From: Dehalococcoidia bacterium
Lineage (GTDB): Bacteria > Chloroflexota > Dehalococcoidia > SZUA-161
DNA: 64,000 bases
Direction of reading: 5' to 3'
Assembly (NCBI GenBank): GCA_030619685.1
Contig: JAUXAX010000001.1
Span: 62,001 to 126,000, forward strand
Shown here one piece after another: positions 33,467-43,136 of this stretch (position 1 is its first letter; each line of letters starts with the position of its first letter). A program made the position numbers and the translations under genes. The notes beneath the pieces were generated by a model. The model had not been told where the DNA came from. It worked only from the letters and a program-made list of their open reading frames with translations, and made no database searches.

Positions 33467-33583
33467 GAGATATGGGTAACGCTTATCCCTCGAGGGGAAA
33501 TTACAACGAAGCCTGTACACTACAAGGGGACACCCCTGAGACGAGCCTTTTGAATTTGCACTCAGGATTAAGGTGCCTCGCAA

Positions 33584-34606
33584 TTACCACAGGCCGGGTT
33601 GTTCAGGTTGCCCCTTGGCGTAGTCCAAACCCAGGTGCTCGTAAGCGAAGCGCGTCGCCACCCTGCCTCGCGGCGTGCGCTCCAGAAAACTCAGTTGCAG
33701 CAGGTAGGGTTCATAGACATCCATAATAGTATCTGCCTCTTCGCTGATGGCAGCGGCAATGGTATCCAGCCCCACCGGCCCGCCGTTGAACTTCTCGACG
33801 ATAGTGCGCAGGATCTTGTGATCCACTTCATCAAGCCCTATGGAATCTACCTCAAGCCTCCCCAGCGCCTCCAAGGCAACCTCCTTGGTGATCACCCCCT
33901 GAGCCATCACCTCGGCATAGTCCCTAACCCGCTTCAGCAACCGATTGGCCACCCTGGGGGTACCTCGAGCACGTTTAGCGATCTCCTCCAGCCCTTCCTC
34001 TTCAGCCTCCAGGCCAAGCAGTCGAGCCGATCTTGCCACAATGACTCTGATAGCATCCTCATCGTAGAAATCGAGTCTATATACCGCTCCGAATCTATCG
34101 CGAAGCGGCGGGCTGAGCATTGCGAAGCGCGTGGTTGCCCCGACAAGGGTGAAGCGAGGCAGCTTTAGCCTGAGGCTCCTTGCTCCTGCTCCTTTGCCGA
34201 TGACGATATCGAGACCAAACTCCTCCATCACCGGATATAGCACCTCCTCCACCACCCGCCCCAGACGGTGCACCTCATCGATAAACAGGACATCCCACTT
34301 GTTGAGATTGGTGATGATAGCAGCGAGATCGCCGGGGCGTTCTATAGCGGGGCCAGAGGTGATTTTGATGTTCACCGCCATCTCGGCAGCGATGATGTAG
34401 GCCAACGTGGTCTTGCCCAAACCCGGCGGGCCATACAGCAGGATATGATCCAACGCCTCTCCCCTACCCCGCGCAGCAGCCATAGCTATATTGAGGTTAT
34501 CCTTGACCTTCTCCTGACCCACAAAATCAACAAGCTGCTTGGGCCGGAGCCCCCTATCAAGCACAACATCCTCTTCCCTGGGCTTAGCTGATATTATGCG
34601 CTCCAT
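33584..34606 (-). CDS. ruvB: Holliday junction branch migration ATPase RuvB
   Basis: Hexameric AAA+ motor of the RuvAB complex, 340 aa. It has Walker [10 protein letters not shown], Walker [10 protein letters not shown], sensor 1 [11 protein letters not shown] with arginine-finger region LRDRF, sensor 2 [15 protein letters not shown] and the C-terminal winged-helix domain with [16 protein letters not shown] precedes the ATG. Unlike many genomes, ruvB is apart from ruvC-ruvA (about 38.6-39.7 kb on the other strand). Its leader contains two perfect 9-bp dyads. Confidence 0.95.
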   Translation of the reverse strand: MERIISAKPREEDVVLDRGLRPKQLVDFVGQEKVKDNLNIAMAAARGRGEALDHILLYGPPGLGKTTLAYIIAAEMAVNIKITSGPAIERPGDLAAIITNLNKWDVLFIDEVHRLGRVVEEVLYPVMEEFGLDIVIGKGAGARSLRLKLPRFTLVGATTRFAMLSPPLRDRFGAVYRLDFYDEDAIRVIVARSARLLGLEAEEEGLEEIAKRARGTPRVANRLLKRVRDYAEVMAQGVITKEVALEALGRLEVDSIGLDEVDHKILRTIVEKFNGGPVGLDTIAAAISEEADTIMDVYEPYLLQLSFLERTPRGRVATRFAYEHLGLDYAKGQPEQPGLW

Positions 34607-34631
34607 CGCTCCTCTTCAGTCAACCGCGTAG

Positions 34632-34653
34632 CGTTGCCACTCCCGTGGCAACG
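34632..34653. repeat. Dyad 2 in the ruvB leader (9-bp arms, 4-base spacer)
   Basis: CGTTGCCAC (34632-34640), TCCC, GTGGCAACG (34645-34653). In the ruvB RNA its loop reads GGGA, which can pair with the UCCU loop of the neighbouring dyad. It lies about 26 bases before the ruvB start codon. Confidence 0.65.
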
Positions 34654-34660
34654 AATTCCC

Positions 34661-34682
34661 CGTCGTGACAGGAGTCACGACG
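34661..34682. repeat. Dyad 1 at the ruvB transcription start (9-bp arms, 4-base spacer)
   Basis: CGTCGTGAC (34661-34669), AGGA, GTCACGACG (34674-34682). It directly follows the predicted ruvB -10 element, a position suited to an operator such as a LexA-type site (gram-positive LexA sites have two arms separated by 4 bases), although the arm sequence is not that of a known LexA box. Confidence 0.6.
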
Positions 34683-34684
34683 CT

Positions 34685-34693
34685 ATTATATCA
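34685..34693 (-). promoter_or_regulatory. Extended -10 promoter of ruvB
   Basis: On the minus strand TGATATAAT (34685-34693) is an extended -10 element with a perfect TATAAT; the -35 region is poor (TCTGCA at 17 bases). Transcription would start near 34678, inside dyad 1. Confidence 0.5.
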
Positions 34694-34762
34694 GATTACT
34701 ACCCCTTTGCAGAGGCTATCTAAACACCGTCCTGCCCCTATCTACAAGACCTTCGCTCCTAA

Positions 34763-34791
34763 TTGACACTAATCAGCGGATGGGCTACACT
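34763..34791 (+). promoter_or_regulatory. Sigma70-type promoter of the methylmalonyl-CoA mutase operon
   Basis: TTGACA (34763-34768, 6/6), 17 bases, TACACT (34786-34791, 4/6). The start near 34798 leaves a leader of about 33 bases with AAGGAG before the ATG at 34831. The same -10 hexamer TACACT occurs in the gyrA promoter. Confidence 0.6.
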
Positions 34792-34830
34792 TCTTTAGGC
34801 GAAGGGATTTTCGAGTCAAAAGGAGCATGA

Positions 34831-36489
34831 ATGGACACCAGCAAGAGTAAACGAGAGTGGCAGGAGAAGGTACTGCAGCCGTCGATAAAGCGCTTCCCAG
34901 AACGAGAGGAACGTTTTCTGACCACTTCGGGGATCGAGATCGACGACGTATATGCCCCTGACGACCGTCAAGCTTTCGATTATAGCGGGGAACTGGGCTA
35001 CCCTGGAGAGTTTCCCTTCACCCGGGGAGTGCAGCCGACGATGTACCGGGGAAGAATCTGGACTATGCGTCAATATTCTGGCTTCGCCTCGGCCGAGGCG
35101 ACCAACCGCCGCTATCACTACCTCTTGGAGCAGGGGCAGACTGGGCTCAGCGTGGCCTTCGATTTGCCCACCCAGATCGGCTACGACTCAGATAGCCCCA
35201 AGGCACACGGCGAGGTCGGCAAGGTAGGCGTCCCCATAGCCAGTCTTGAGGATATGGAAACCCTTTTCGAGGGAATCCCACTGGACAAGGTAAGCACGTC
35301 AATGACTATCAACTCCACCGCTCCTGTCCTACTGGCGATGTACATCGCTATGGGCAAGAAGCAAGGGGTTGATCCGTTAAAGCTCAATGGCACCATCCAG
35401 AATGATGTCCTCAAGGAGTACATTGCCCGCGGCACCTACATCTTCCCACCCAGACCGTCGATGAGGCTGACCACAGACATCTTCCACTACTGTGCTGAGC
35501 ATCTTCCTCAATGGAATACCATCAGTATAAGTGGCTACCACATCAGGGAAGCAGGTTCTACTGCAGCGCAGGAAGTGGCTTTCACCCTGGCCAATGGAAT
35601 CGCCTACGTACGGGCAGCTATTGATGCCGGGCTGGACGTAGATGAATTCGCCGGTAGGCTCTCATTTTTCTTTGCAGCCAACACTAACCTCTTCGAGGAG
35701 GTAGCCAAGTTCAGGGCAGCGCGGCGGCTATGGGCCAAGATTATGCAGGAGAGGTTTGAGGCCAAGGACCCTCGTTCAATGATGCTGCGCTTTCATACAC
35801 AGACATGTGGGCACACATTAACAGCACAGCAGCCAGATAACAACATCATAAGGACTGCCATTCAGGCGCTAGCAGCCGTATTGGGAGGCACTCAGTCTCT
35901 ACACACGAATTCTCGCGACGAAGCTTACGCTACCCCCAGTGAGGATGCGGTCACAACTGCCCTGCGTACACAGCAACTTCTGGCCTACGAGAGCGGTGTC
36001 GCCGATTGCGTTGACCCTCTGGGTGGTTCCTATTACGTGGAATACCTTACCGACGCACTGGAAGCAGAGGCCGAGAAATATATTGAAAGGATCGATGATC
36101 TTGGCGGTGCGCTGGCTGCGATTGAACAGGGCTTCCAGCAAAGAGAAATTCAGGAAAGCTCCTATCGTACTCAGAAGGATACTGAGAATGGAAAGAGGGT
36201 TGTAGTCGGCGTCAACAAATTCGTTTCCCCCTATCCGGAGATAACTGGACTTCTCCGAGTCGATCCGGTTGAGGCTGAAAGGCAGAGGAAACGCCTGGCT
36301 TCGCTGAGAGCAAAAAGGGATAACGAGAAAGTAGCTCAGGTATTGAATAGATTAAAGGCGGTAGCAAGCAGCAAAGATAATACCGTGCCTGCGTTTATCG
36401 ATTGCGTCGAGGCCTATGCCACGCTGGGCGAGATCTGTGATGTGCTGCGCGGCGTCTTCGGGGAGCAGGAGGAAATTTTGGTGATCTAA
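34831..36489 (+). CDS. Methylmalonyl-CoA mutase, large (catalytic) subunit
   Basis: Cobalamin-dependent isomerase that interconverts methylmalonyl-CoA and succinyl-CoA. The 552-aa protein is the catalytic TIM-barrel half; the B12-binding half is encoded separately at 37384. The specificity residues favour methylmalonyl-CoA: Y82 in TMRQYSGF and R200 in [12 protein letters not shown], where isobutyryl-CoA mutases have F and [18 protein letters not shown] and the [14 protein letters not shown] motif are intact. It leads a seven-gene plus-strand run through two VOC proteins and the small subunit to yebC-ruvC-ruvA. Confidence 0.93.
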   Translation: MDTSKSKREWQEKVLQPSIKRFPEREERFLTTSGIEIDDVYAPDDRQAFDYSGELGYPGEFPFTRGVQPTMYRGRIWTMRQYSGFASAEATNRRYHYLLEQGQTGLSVAFDLPTQIGYDSDSPKAHGEVGKVGVPIASLEDMETLFEGIPLDKVSTSMTINSTAPVLLAMYIAMGKKQGVDPLKLNGTIQNDVLKEYIARGTYIFPPRPSMRLTTDIFHYCAEHLPQWNTISISGYHIREAGSTAAQEVAFTLANGIAYVRAAIDAGLDVDEFAGRLSFFFAANTNLFEEVAKFRAARRLWAKIMQERFEAKDPRSMMLRFHTQTCGHTLTAQQPDNNIIRTAIQALAAVLGGTQSLHTNSRDEAYATPSEDAVTTALRTQQLLAYESGVADCVDPLGGSYYVEYLTDALEAEAEKYIERIDDLGGALAAIEQGFQQREIQESSYRTQKDTENGKRVVVGVNKFVSPYPEITGLLRVDPVEAERQRKRLASLRAKRDNEKVAQVLNRLKAVASSKDNTVPAFIDCVEAYATLGEICDVLRGVFGEQEEILVI

Positions 36490-36533
36490 GCTGCCCTAAG
36501 TCTCTCTATCTGGCGGCATAAATGGAGGAAAGA

Positions 36534-36932
36534 ATGATCAAAAGGGTTGACCATGTATCCATTGCGGTAGGCAACCTTGACGAGGGACTGAAGACCTATG
36601 AGAACCTGCTCGGGATCAAGGCTTCTCACGTAGAGACTGTTGCCGACCAGGGAATAAAGGCAGCGGTGATCGTTGTAGGCGATGTTGAGATCGAGTTGAT
36701 AGAGCCCATCAGCCCCGAAAGTGGGGTGGCCAAGTTCCTGGAGAGGAAAGGCGAGGGGGTTCATCACATATGCTTCGAGGTCGATGATGTTGACAAGGAG
36801 CTAGAGTCGCTAGCAGCTAGAGGTGTCGACCTTATAGACAAGCAGGGTAGAAAAGGACTGGCAGGAAAGATCGGCTTCCTCCACCCTCGTTCCACCAACG
36901 GAGTGCTGATCGAGCTGGCGCAAAAACTGTAG
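36534..36932 (+). CDS. mce: Methylmalonyl-CoA epimerase
   Basis: A 132-aa VOC-fold metalloenzyme converting the (S) and (R) epimers of methylmalonyl-CoA. Candidate metal ligands are H7 (RVDHVSIAV), E in VEIELIEP, H78 (GEGVHHICFEV) and E near the C-terminus (GVLIELAQ). An ATG at 36522 is in frame, but GGAGG at 36524-36528 lies within it and 5 bases before the ATG at 36534, so the latter is taken. Position between the two mutase subunits supports the assignment. Confidence 0.9.
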   Translation: MIKRVDHVSIAVGNLDEGLKTYENLLGIKASHVETVADQGIKAAVIVVGDVEIELIEPISPESGVAKFLERKGEGVHHICFEVDDVDKELESLAARGVDLIDKQGRKGLAGKIGFLHPRSTNGVLIELAQKL

Positions 36933-36941
36933 GGGCTAAAG

Positions 36942-37367
36942 GTGATCACGAGGGTCAGCTTTGTGGGCATTGCAGTCAATGACATAGAGGAGGCACAGAG
37001 ACTATATACCGAAGTTCTCGGCCTCAAGCCCTGGGATCAAGGGGTGGTGGAGATGCCCGGGGTCAAGGTGGTCATGTTTCCTCTGGGTGATTGCTACCTA
37101 GAGCTCCTACAGCCCACAGTGGGCCCGGAAGACCCTGTGGGAGGCAGCCTAGCGCGGTGGATGGAGAAGCGGGGAGAAGGCCTGTGCCGCCTTGGCCTGT
37201 GGGTCGATAACATAGAAGCAGAAGTCAAGCGTCTCAGGGAAAGTGGAGTGCGAGTGATAGAGAGTGGGGAATACGGAAGAATAGGGGAGGAAATGGGTGC
37301 TAAGATGGCTTTTATTCATCCCAAGTCGACTTTGGGCGTGCTGATCGAACTCGATCAACAAATATAG
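36942..37367 (+). CDS. VOC-family protein, epimerase paralogue lacking metal-binding histidines
   Basis: A 141-aa GTG-initiated paralogue directly after the epimerase gene. The fold and several motifs align ([11 protein letters not shown] with [25 protein letters not shown] with FLHPRSTNGVLIEL), but the first histidine is F7 and the HH pair of the epimerase is C82-R83. The glutamate near the C-terminus is kept. It should therefore not bind the metal in the same way and is unlikely to be a normal epimerase. It might act on another acyl-CoA, or be a structural partner. Confidence 0.75.
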   Translation: MITRVSFVGIAVNDIEEAQRLYTEVLGLKPWDQGVVEMPGVKVVMFPLGDCYLELLQPTVGPEDPVGGSLARWMEKRGEGLCRLGLWVDNIEAEVKRLRESGVRVIESGEYGRIGEEMGAKMAFIHPKSTLGVLIELDQQI

Positions 37368-37383
37368 GAGAGGGCAGTTTACT

Positions 37384-37797
37384 ATGTCAGATGAACAGAA
37401 GATCAGGGTTCTCATTGCTAAACCTGGTCTTGATGGACATGACCGGGGCGCTAAAGTAGTAGCCCGCGCCCTGCGCGATTTCGGCATGGAGGTGATCTAT
37501 ACCGGGCTTCGTCAAACACCGGAGATGATCGCTCAAAGCGCGCTGCAAGAGGATGTGGATGTCGTTGGCGTGAGCATCCTGTCTGGCGCACACCTTGAGC
37601 TATTCCCGCTCGTCATAGAACAACTCCGAGAAAAGGGGCTGGAAAATACGATAGTCTTGGCCGGTGGCATCATTCCGGAGGAAGATCATTCAGCGCTGCA
37701 ACAGATGGGGGTCAAGGGTATCTTCGGTCCGGGCACTCCCACCAATGAGATCGCTGACTTCATCAAGAAAGCCACGGCTGAGAAAAAGGCAAAATAA
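37384..37797 (+). CDS. Methylmalonyl-CoA mutase, cobalamin-binding subunit
   Basis: A 137-aa B12-binding domain with D17-x-H19-x2-G22 in [12 protein letters not shown], the base-off His motif, and [12 protein letters not shown] and [12 protein letters not shown] for the cofactor tail. It completes the split mutase whose catalytic subunit is encoded 0.9 kb upstream, as in archaea and several anaerobes. RBS AGGAGAGG precedes the ATG. Confidence 0.92.
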   Translation: MSDEQKIRVLIAKPGLDGHDRGAKVVARALRDFGMEVIYTGLRQTPEMIAQSALQEDVDVVGVSILSGAHLELFPLVIEQLREKGLENTIVLAGGIIPEEDHSALQQMGVKGIFGPGTPTNEIADFIKKATAEKKAK

Positions 37798-37836
37798 GGC
37801 GACTCTTTTTGGCCAGCGGGAATGAAGGGGGAGGAT

Positions 37837-38586
37837 ATGTCGGGGCATTCCAGATGGTCGCAAATCAAACGACAAAAAGGCTTGGCTGATGCCAGGCGAG
37901 GGCAGGTTTTTACCAAGCTAGCCAGAGAGATCAGCATTGCTGTCCGTCAGGGAGGTAATGACCCGCAGTCTAATTCTCGGCTAAGGCTAGCGGTGCAGAG
38001 GGCTCATGACAATAACATGCCCCTGGAAAACATTGAGCGCGCTATCAAGCGTGGCACTGGCTCTTCGGATGCCGCTGCCCTGACTGAGGTGACATTGGAG
38101 GGCTATGGACCCGGCGGCAGCGCCATTCTACTGCAAGCACTCACTGATAACCGAAATCGGACGCTTTCCGAGGTGCGTAACGTCTTCAGCCGCAATAACA
38201 GCAGCCTCGGGGAAAGTGGCTGCGTAAGCTGGATATTCGAGCCCAAAGGCGTGATCACCATCGAGGCCGACAAAGTAGATGCTGAGGAGCTGGCTTTGTT
38301 CGCAATCGATGCTGGCGCTGACGACGTTAAAGTGGATGAAGCTATAGTGGAAGTCCATACACAGATCCAAGATCTTGAAGCAATGAGGAAAACGCTGGAG
38401 GAGAAAGAGATCGCCATCTCCTCCGCTGAACTCTTACAGGTCCCTAAGACCATGATAAGCCTCGATGAGAAGTCTGCACTTCAGTCGCTCAGGCTCCTGG
38501 ACAAGTTAGAGGAGCTCGATGACGTGCAGCATGTATTCACCAATGCCGATTTCCCCAATGAGGTAGTGGAGAAGTATCAGGGATGA
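37837..38586 (+). CDS. yebC: YebC/PmpR/TACO1-family protein
   Basis: A 249-aa member of the YebC family, with the standard start SGHSRWSQIKRQKG and the KLAREISIAVRQGG, NMPLENIERAIKRG and EGYGPGG motifs. YebC-type proteins were first listed as transcription regulators; recent work ties them to translation of difficult sequences. An ATG at 37822 is in frame, but GGGGGAGG overlaps that region and the conserved N-terminus starts at 37837. It stands between the mutase operon and ruvC, its usual neighbour. Confidence 0.92.
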   Translation: MSGHSRWSQIKRQKGLADARRGQVFTKLAREISIAVRQGGNDPQSNSRLRLAVQRAHDNNMPLENIERAIKRGTGSSDAAALTEVTLEGYGPGGSAILLQALTDNRNRTLSEVRNVFSRNNSSLGESGCVSWIFEPKGVITIEADKVDAEELALFAIDAGADDVKVDEAIVEVHTQIQDLEAMRKTLEEKEIAISSAELLQVPKTMISLDEKSALQSLRLLDKLEELDDVQHVFTNADFPNEVVEKYQG

Positions 38587-38596
38587 CGAGGCTGTG

Positions 38597-39097
38597 ATGC
38601 CAACTCGCGTTTTAGGTATTGATCCCGGCATTGCCGTGATGGGATACGGTTTCATCGAGGACAACAACGATGAGCTCACCACAATCGATTACGGATGTCT
38701 GTCCACTTCAGCCAAACAAGCTACTCCGGATAGATTACGCACGCTTTACACTGCCCTCACCGACCTTATAGAGCGCCACCAGCCATCAGAGGCTGCTGTG
38801 GAGCTATTTGTGGCCCGAAATCTTAGAACAGCGCTGGCTGTTGGGCAAGCTCGGGGCGTGGCTATCCTTGCCGCAGCCAATAAAGGGCTTCCAGTTTACG
38901 AATATACACCGCTCGAGGTGAAGCAGAATGTCACCGGCTACGGTCATGGGGGTAAGAGGCAGATTCAGGAGATGGTCAGGATTCAGCTCGGGCTCCACTC
39001 CGTCCCGCAACCCGATGATGCCGCCGATGCTTTGGCGGTGGCCATCTGCCATATAAGCAAGGCGCGCTTCTCACAATTACTAGCGCGCAGCCAGTAG
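38597..39097 (+). CDS. ruvC: Holliday junction resolvase RuvC
   Basis: Endonuclease resolving Holliday junctions, 166 aa. Catalytic acids are D in LGIDPGIAVMGYG, E in AAVELFVARN, the acidic PLEVKQ region and D in PDDAADALAVAICH. A GTG at 38594 is possible, but GAGG at 38587-38590 is better placed for the ATG at 38597. It follows yebC by 10 bases and precedes ruvA. Confidence 0.93.
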   Translation: MPTRVLGIDPGIAVMGYGFIEDNNDELTTIDYGCLSTSAKQATPDRLRTLYTALTDLIERHQPSEAAVELFVARNLRTALAVGQARGVAILAAANKGLPVYEYTPLEVKQNVTGYGHGGKRQIQEMVRIQLGLHSVPQPDDAADALAVAICHISKARFSQLLARSQ

Positions 39098-39131
39098 ACT
39101 TGGCAATAGTCTAGAGAAGTGGAGTTTAATA

Positions 39132-39704
39132 GTGATTGCTGGGATCGAAGGCATAATAAAAGCTCGGGGCGATGACTGGGTTATCATCGATGTCTGTGGG
39201 ATAAGCTTTCGCCTCCAGGCACCGACCTCTACCCTGAGCGTGTTAGGAGCCCTTGGCGATAGGGTATATCTCCACACACATCTTCAGGTAAGAGAGGATA
39301 ACCTGGCGCTCTACGGCTTTGCCTCAACCGATGAAATGAGAATGTTTGAGCTACTTATCAGTGTTTCTGGGGTCGGCCCTAAGGTCGCTCTGGCACTGCT
39401 ATCGGCATTGAACCCGGAGAGATTCGCGCTAGCTGTTGCTTCTGGCAACGAGGAGCTGCTAAGCTCCATATCAGGTGTGGGCAAGAAGACGGCAGCGCGC
39501 CTTGTCCTCGAGCTCAAAAGTAAGTTCGAGCAAGAAGGTGCAGCAATCCCCTACCCACATGAGGACGTAAAAGCGGCATTGATCAACCTGGGCTATTCAG
39601 CAGCAGAAGCAATATCCGCTATCGCCACTCTCCCCAGCTCCACCGACCTCACCCTCGAGGACAAGATAAGGCTCGCCCTTCAAAGCTTTGCCCAGACGAG
39701 CTAG
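39132..39704 (+). CDS. ruvA: Holliday junction DNA-binding protein RuvA
   Basis: Tetrameric junction-recognition subunit of RuvAB, 190 aa, with GTG start and GGAG 7 bases upstream. The N-terminal OB fold begins IAGIEGIIKARGDDWVIIDV, two helix-hairpin-helix motifs are in LISVSGVGPKVALALLS and LLSSISGVGKKTAARLVLELK, and the C-terminal RuvB-contact domain ends in DKIRLALQSF. Its stop codon overlaps that of the convergent membrane-protein gene by 4 bases. Confidence 0.94.
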   Translation: MIAGIEGIIKARGDDWVIIDVCGISFRLQAPTSTLSVLGALGDRVYLHTHLQVREDNLALYGFASTDEMRMFELLISVSGVGPKVALALLSALNPERFALAVASGNEELLSSISGVGKKTAARLVLELKSKFEQEGAAIPYPHEDVKAALINLGYSAAEAISAIATLPSSTDLTLEDKIRLALQSFAQTS

Positions 39705-40327
39705 AACCAGGAAACACCCACAAACCAGCCAAAGTAAGCAAGCGGAATGTACCTGAGGGTTTTGCCCACGAAGCACGCGAGCAAGAACTTCCATAAGGGG
39801 AATCTAAGTGCCCCCGCGGTAGCGCCCGCGACGTCAAAAAAAGGATTGGGCACGAAGGAGAGGACAGTGATAGCGATAAAGCCCCTCCGTGTCATCCACC
39901 GCTCCAGCCGCGGGTAGAACCTGCTATTCTCGAATACTACTTGTCCACTGAACCCCGCCATATAGCCGGTGATCTCCCCCAGGGCCGACCCTGCACCCGC
40001 TGCCAGCCCTATCAAGACCGGATCAAAGCTAGCGCCCAGGCCGGCTATCAACACTATCCCGGGGACAGGTAGGATGATAGTGGCGCTAGTAACGAGAGCA
40101 ATTAAGAAAGCACCTAAGTACCCATAGGCTTCAAGGTCCGCGACCTGGTCGCGGAAAACAAAGACAGTGGCAGTAATAGCGATTACGATCAGAATAGCCA
40201 GTATTCGGAGATACAGTTTTCGGGACAGGAAAACCCCTTTTACCGCCGCCTCCTGCCGTTCACCGGCCAGGACCATATCTTCCCCATCACTGCCAATAGC
40301 ATCACTTGAGGTATTCTCCTCCTCCAT
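39701..40327 (-). CDS. VTT-domain (DedA/TVP38-like) membrane protein
   Basis: A 208-aa integral membrane protein. A polar N-terminus of about 35 residues is followed by a transmembrane helix (LRILAILIVIAITATVFVF), then the VTT core with ITSATIILPVPG-like re-entrant segment (TSATIILPVPGIVLIAGLG), GSALGEITGYMAG and the VPNPFFDVAGATAG motif typical of the family. Family members act as lipid scramblases or transporters in the inner membrane; the precise substrate is unknown here. It is convergent with ruvA. Confidence 0.82.
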   Translation of the reverse strand: MEEENTSSDAIGSDGEDMVLAGERQEAAVKGVFLSRKLYLRILAILIVIAITATVFVFRDQVADLEAYGYLGAFLIALVTSATIILPVPGIVLIAGLGASFDPVLIGLAAGAGSALGEITGYMAGFSGQVVFENSRFYPRLERWMTRRGFIAITVLSFVPNPFFDVAGATAGALRFPLWKFLLACFVGKTLRYIPLAYFGWFVGVSWF

Positions 40328-40569
40328 TCGTCAGCTACTCCCTTCCTCTGCCACGCATTATATACCATATTGCGAACCAGGGTCGAGAAGCCGAAGGATG
40401 AAGCCATAGCTATGCCAGGCTTATATTAGAGTGCGAATCTCAACTTTGGTCCACTCTGTATACAAGCAGGACTAATGCGAGAATGGGAAGAGTTATGAAT
40501 GCCAGTCGCAGTTCTTTGAAAAAGGTAGAACTATAGCCATTCTGTAGAAAACTTGGCGGACAACGGGGC

Positions 40570-42996
40570 TTACTCCTTGCTGAGACAACCGATGGAGGCT
40601 ACCCAATCGCCCTGCTCCATCCTCATCACACTTACCCCCTGGGTAGCTCTACCTTGAACGGGTATACTCTCAACAGAAGTACGAATAACTATTCCCTTAG
40701 CGGATATGAGCATCAGCTCGTCTGAGGGATAGACAACGCGTGCTGCTACAACTCTGCCTGTCTTGCCGACAACCTTAAAAGTGCGCACCCCACCGCCACC
40801 ACGATGCTGAAGCGGGTACGCCTTAAACGGGGTGCGTTTGCCATATCCATTGGAGCTGACGACGAGGATATGGGCATCAGGAACGGCGACTTCCATGCCA
40901 ACCACACTGTCGCCAGGGGCGAGGCGAATGCCCCGCACCCCACCGCTGGTTCTGGAGGCAGTCCGCAATTTAGCAACGGAGCACTTGATCGATTGGCCGC
41001 TTTCTGTGACCAGAACGACCTGATCATCTGCCTCAGCCACCCTGGCCCTAACTAGCTCGTCGCCCTGCTCAAGGTCCATGGCAATAAGCCCGCTTGAGCG
41101 CACTGAAGAGAACTCGGAGAGCCTTGTCTTCTTGACCTCCCCATTGCGTGTAGCGCTCACCAGGAATTTATCCTCTACTGATTCAGGAGCAATGATAACC
41201 GCGGTAACCCGCTCCTTGACATCTATGGAGAGCAGGTTGACAATAGGTATCCCCTTCGCCGTCCGGGAACTCTCCCTGGGAATGTCGTAGCACTTGAGCC
41301 GGAACACCCGGCCTCGATCGGTGAAAAACAACAGGTTACGGTGAGTACTGGCGATGAGCATTCGTCGAACCGCGTCTGTCTCTCTGGTCACCATTCCGAC
41401 GATCCCCCTGCCACCCCGATGCTGCTGACGATAGGTGTCAGTAGCCACCCTTTTGATATAGCCTCTGTTGCTCAAGGTCACCACCATCTCCTGCCGAGGG
41501 ATAAGGTCGTCATCGCTGAAATCCCATATCTCCTCACCGCTGATCTCGGTGCGCCGGGGATCGCCGTACCTGGATTTCAGCTCACCGACCTCCTCCTTAA
41601 TCAGAAAGTCGATTTTCTTGGGATTGGCCAGAAGGTCCTCCAGATAGGCAATGGTCTTGAGCAACTCAGTGTATTCGTTGGCAATCTTCTTGCGCTCCAT
41701 GGCAGCCAGCCGGCGCAGCTGCATGTCCAGAATGGCTTGCGCCTGGACCTGGGTGAGGTCAAATTCCTTCATCAGGTTATTGCGGGCCGTTTCAACAGTC
41801 TGCGAGCGGCGAATGGTAGCGATAACCTCGTTGAGGCGATTGAGAGCAATCCTGAATCCTTCGAGGATATGAGCTCTTTCCATCGCCTTCTCAAGGTCGA
41901 ATCGAGACCTGCGAGTGATTACCTTGCGACGGAATTCTATATAGTGAAGCAGTGCTCCCTTGAGAGTGATCATTTTAGGCTGGCCATCCACCAAGGCCAG
42001 CATATTGATGAAGAAGGATGACTGCATGGCTGTATGCTTATAGAGGTTGTTGAGCACCTGCTGCGCCTGCCCCTCCCGTCTCAACTCGATTACAATGCGC
42101 ATACCCTCCCTGTCGGACTCATCCCGCACCTCAGAGATGCCATCGAGCTTTTTGTTTCTGACCAACTCAGCTATCCTCTCCACCAGCGTAGCCTTATTGA
42201 TCTGATAGGGTAACTCGGAAACCACGATCTGGTATCTTCCCCCTCTGGTCGCCTCCTCGATATGCGTTCTAGCTCTAACCACCGTCCTGCCATGGCCAGT
42301 TGTATAGGCGCTCCTTATCCCCTCCAATCCCTCTATGACGCCACCCGTGGGGAAATCAGGCCCTGGGATCAGCTTGAGGAGGTCATCGATGGTAGCCTCC
42401 GGAGTATCGATAAGGTGAGAGATGCCATCACAGAGTTCAACTAGGTTGTGGGGAGGAATGTTGGTCGCCATGCCCACAGCGATCCCAGAGGCGCCGTTAA
42501 GAAGCAGATCAGGTAGCCTGGCGGGCAGAACCGTAGGCTCTTTAAGGCTACCGTCGAAGTTTGGGGTGAAATCGACAGTGTCCTTTTCAATATCAGCTAG
42601 CATTTCAGCAGCTATCCGTGAGAGACGAGCCTCAGTGTACCTCATCGCCGCCGGGGGGTCATTATCTACACTGCCGAAATTACCTTGTCCATCAACCAGC
42701 ATATACCTCATAGAGAAGTCTTGAGCCATACGCACCATAGCGTCATAGACCGCAGTATCTCCGTGGGGATGATATTTGCCTAGCACCTCGCCAACGATAC
42801 GGGCGCTCTTCTTGTAGGCAGTATCATGACGCAGACCCATGTCGTTCAGAGCGTAGAGTATTCGACGCTGCACCGGCTTTAAGCCATCCCGAGCATCAGG
42901 CAGGGCACGAGAGACGATAACGCTCATGGCATAGTCGAGATAAGAGCTTTTCATCTCGTCTTCAATTTTGACCAACCTGACTGTTCCTATTTCCAT
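40570..42996 (-). CDS. gyrA: DNA gyrase subunit A
   Basis: Breakage-reunion subunit of DNA gyrase, 808 aa. The N-terminus has [18 protein letters not shown], the drug-target region is [16 protein letters not shown] with Thr at the position of E. coli Ser83, and the catalytic tyrosine is in MRYTEARLS. The GyrA-box QHRGGRG identifies it as gyrase rather than topoisomerase IV, and six beta-propeller repeats follow. A TTG farther upstream is in frame, but the ATG at 42996 has GGAGG 8-10 bases before it. Preceded by a promoter and a 40-base palindromic terminator. Confidence 0.96.
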   Translation of the reverse strand: MEIGTVRLVKIEDEMKSSYLDYAMSVIVSRALPDARDGLKPVQRRILYALNDMGLRHDTAYKKSARIVGEVLGKYHPHGDTAVYDAMVRMAQDFSMRYMLVDGQGNFGSVDNDPPAAMRYTEARLSRIAAEMLADIEKDTVDFTPNFDGSLKEPTVLPARLPDLLLNGASGIAVGMATNIPPHNLVELCDGISHLIDTPEATIDDLLKLIPGPDFPTGGVIEGLEGIRSAYTTGHGRTVVRARTHIEEATRGGRYQIVVSELPYQINKATLVERIAELVRNKKLDGISEVRDESDREGMRIVIELRREGQAQQVLNNLYKHTAMQSSFFINMLALVDGQPKMITLKGALLHYIEFRRKVITRRSRFDLEKAMERAHILEGFRIALNRLNEVIATIRRSQTVETARNNLMKEFDLTQVQAQAILDMQLRRLAAMERKKIANEYTELLKTIAYLEDLLANPKKIDFLIKEEVGELKSRYGDPRRTEISGEEIWDFSDDDLIPRQEMVVTLSNRGYIKRVATDTYRQQHRGGRGIVGMVTRETDAVRRMLIASTHRNLLFFTDRGRVFRLKCYDIPRESSRTAKGIPIVNLLSIDVKERVTAVIIAPESVEDKFLVSATRNGEVKKTRLSEFSSVRSSGLIAMDLEQGDELVRARVAEADDQVVLVTESGQSIKCSVAKLRTASRTSGGVRGIRLAPGDSVVGMEVAVPDAHILVVSSNGYGKRTPFKAYPLQHRGGGGVRTFKVVGKTGRVVAARVVYPSDELMLISAKGIVIRTSVESIPVQGRATQGVSVMRMEQGDWVASIGCLSKE

Positions 42997-43051
42997 GCCC
43001 GATCCCTCCAAGAATGTTCCACTTCGTAGCTCGGTTCGCTACCCCGATAAC

Positions 43052-43080
43052 AGTGTATCATGCCGCACTACGTTCGTCAA
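43052..43080 (-). promoter_or_regulatory. Sigma70-type promoter of gyrA
   Basis: Minus-strand TTGACG (43075-43080), 17-base spacer, TACACT (43052-43057). The predicted start near 43045 leaves a leader of about 48 bases. The -35 element touches the foot of the upstream terminator palindrome. Confidence 0.6.
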
Positions 43081-43118
43081 AGGAAAAAGCCGAGGCAATT
43101 GCCTCGGCTTTTTCCTTT
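43079..43118 (-). terminator. 40-base perfect palindrome, terminator of the TPR gene
   Basis: The sequence around the centre GGCAATTGCC is perfectly self-complementary over 40 bases, with a GC-rich core (GCCGAGGC / GCCTCGGC) flanked by A-runs on the left and T-runs on the right, so that a U-rich tail follows the hairpin on either strand. It lies 19 bases past the TPR gene and directly before the gyrA promoter. Confidence 0.85.
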
Positions 43119-43136
43119 AACACGCAACGATCCTCT

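Noticed and set aside
33410..33583. Longer QueH with an N-terminal extension
   Set aside because: The extension has no family likeness, crosses a hairpin, and the conserved QueH N-terminus starts at the ATG at 33409.
41341..42021. 226-aa plus-strand open frame opposite gyrA
   Set aside because: It is antisense to a well-conserved part of GyrA, has no ribosome site and no recognisable domain.
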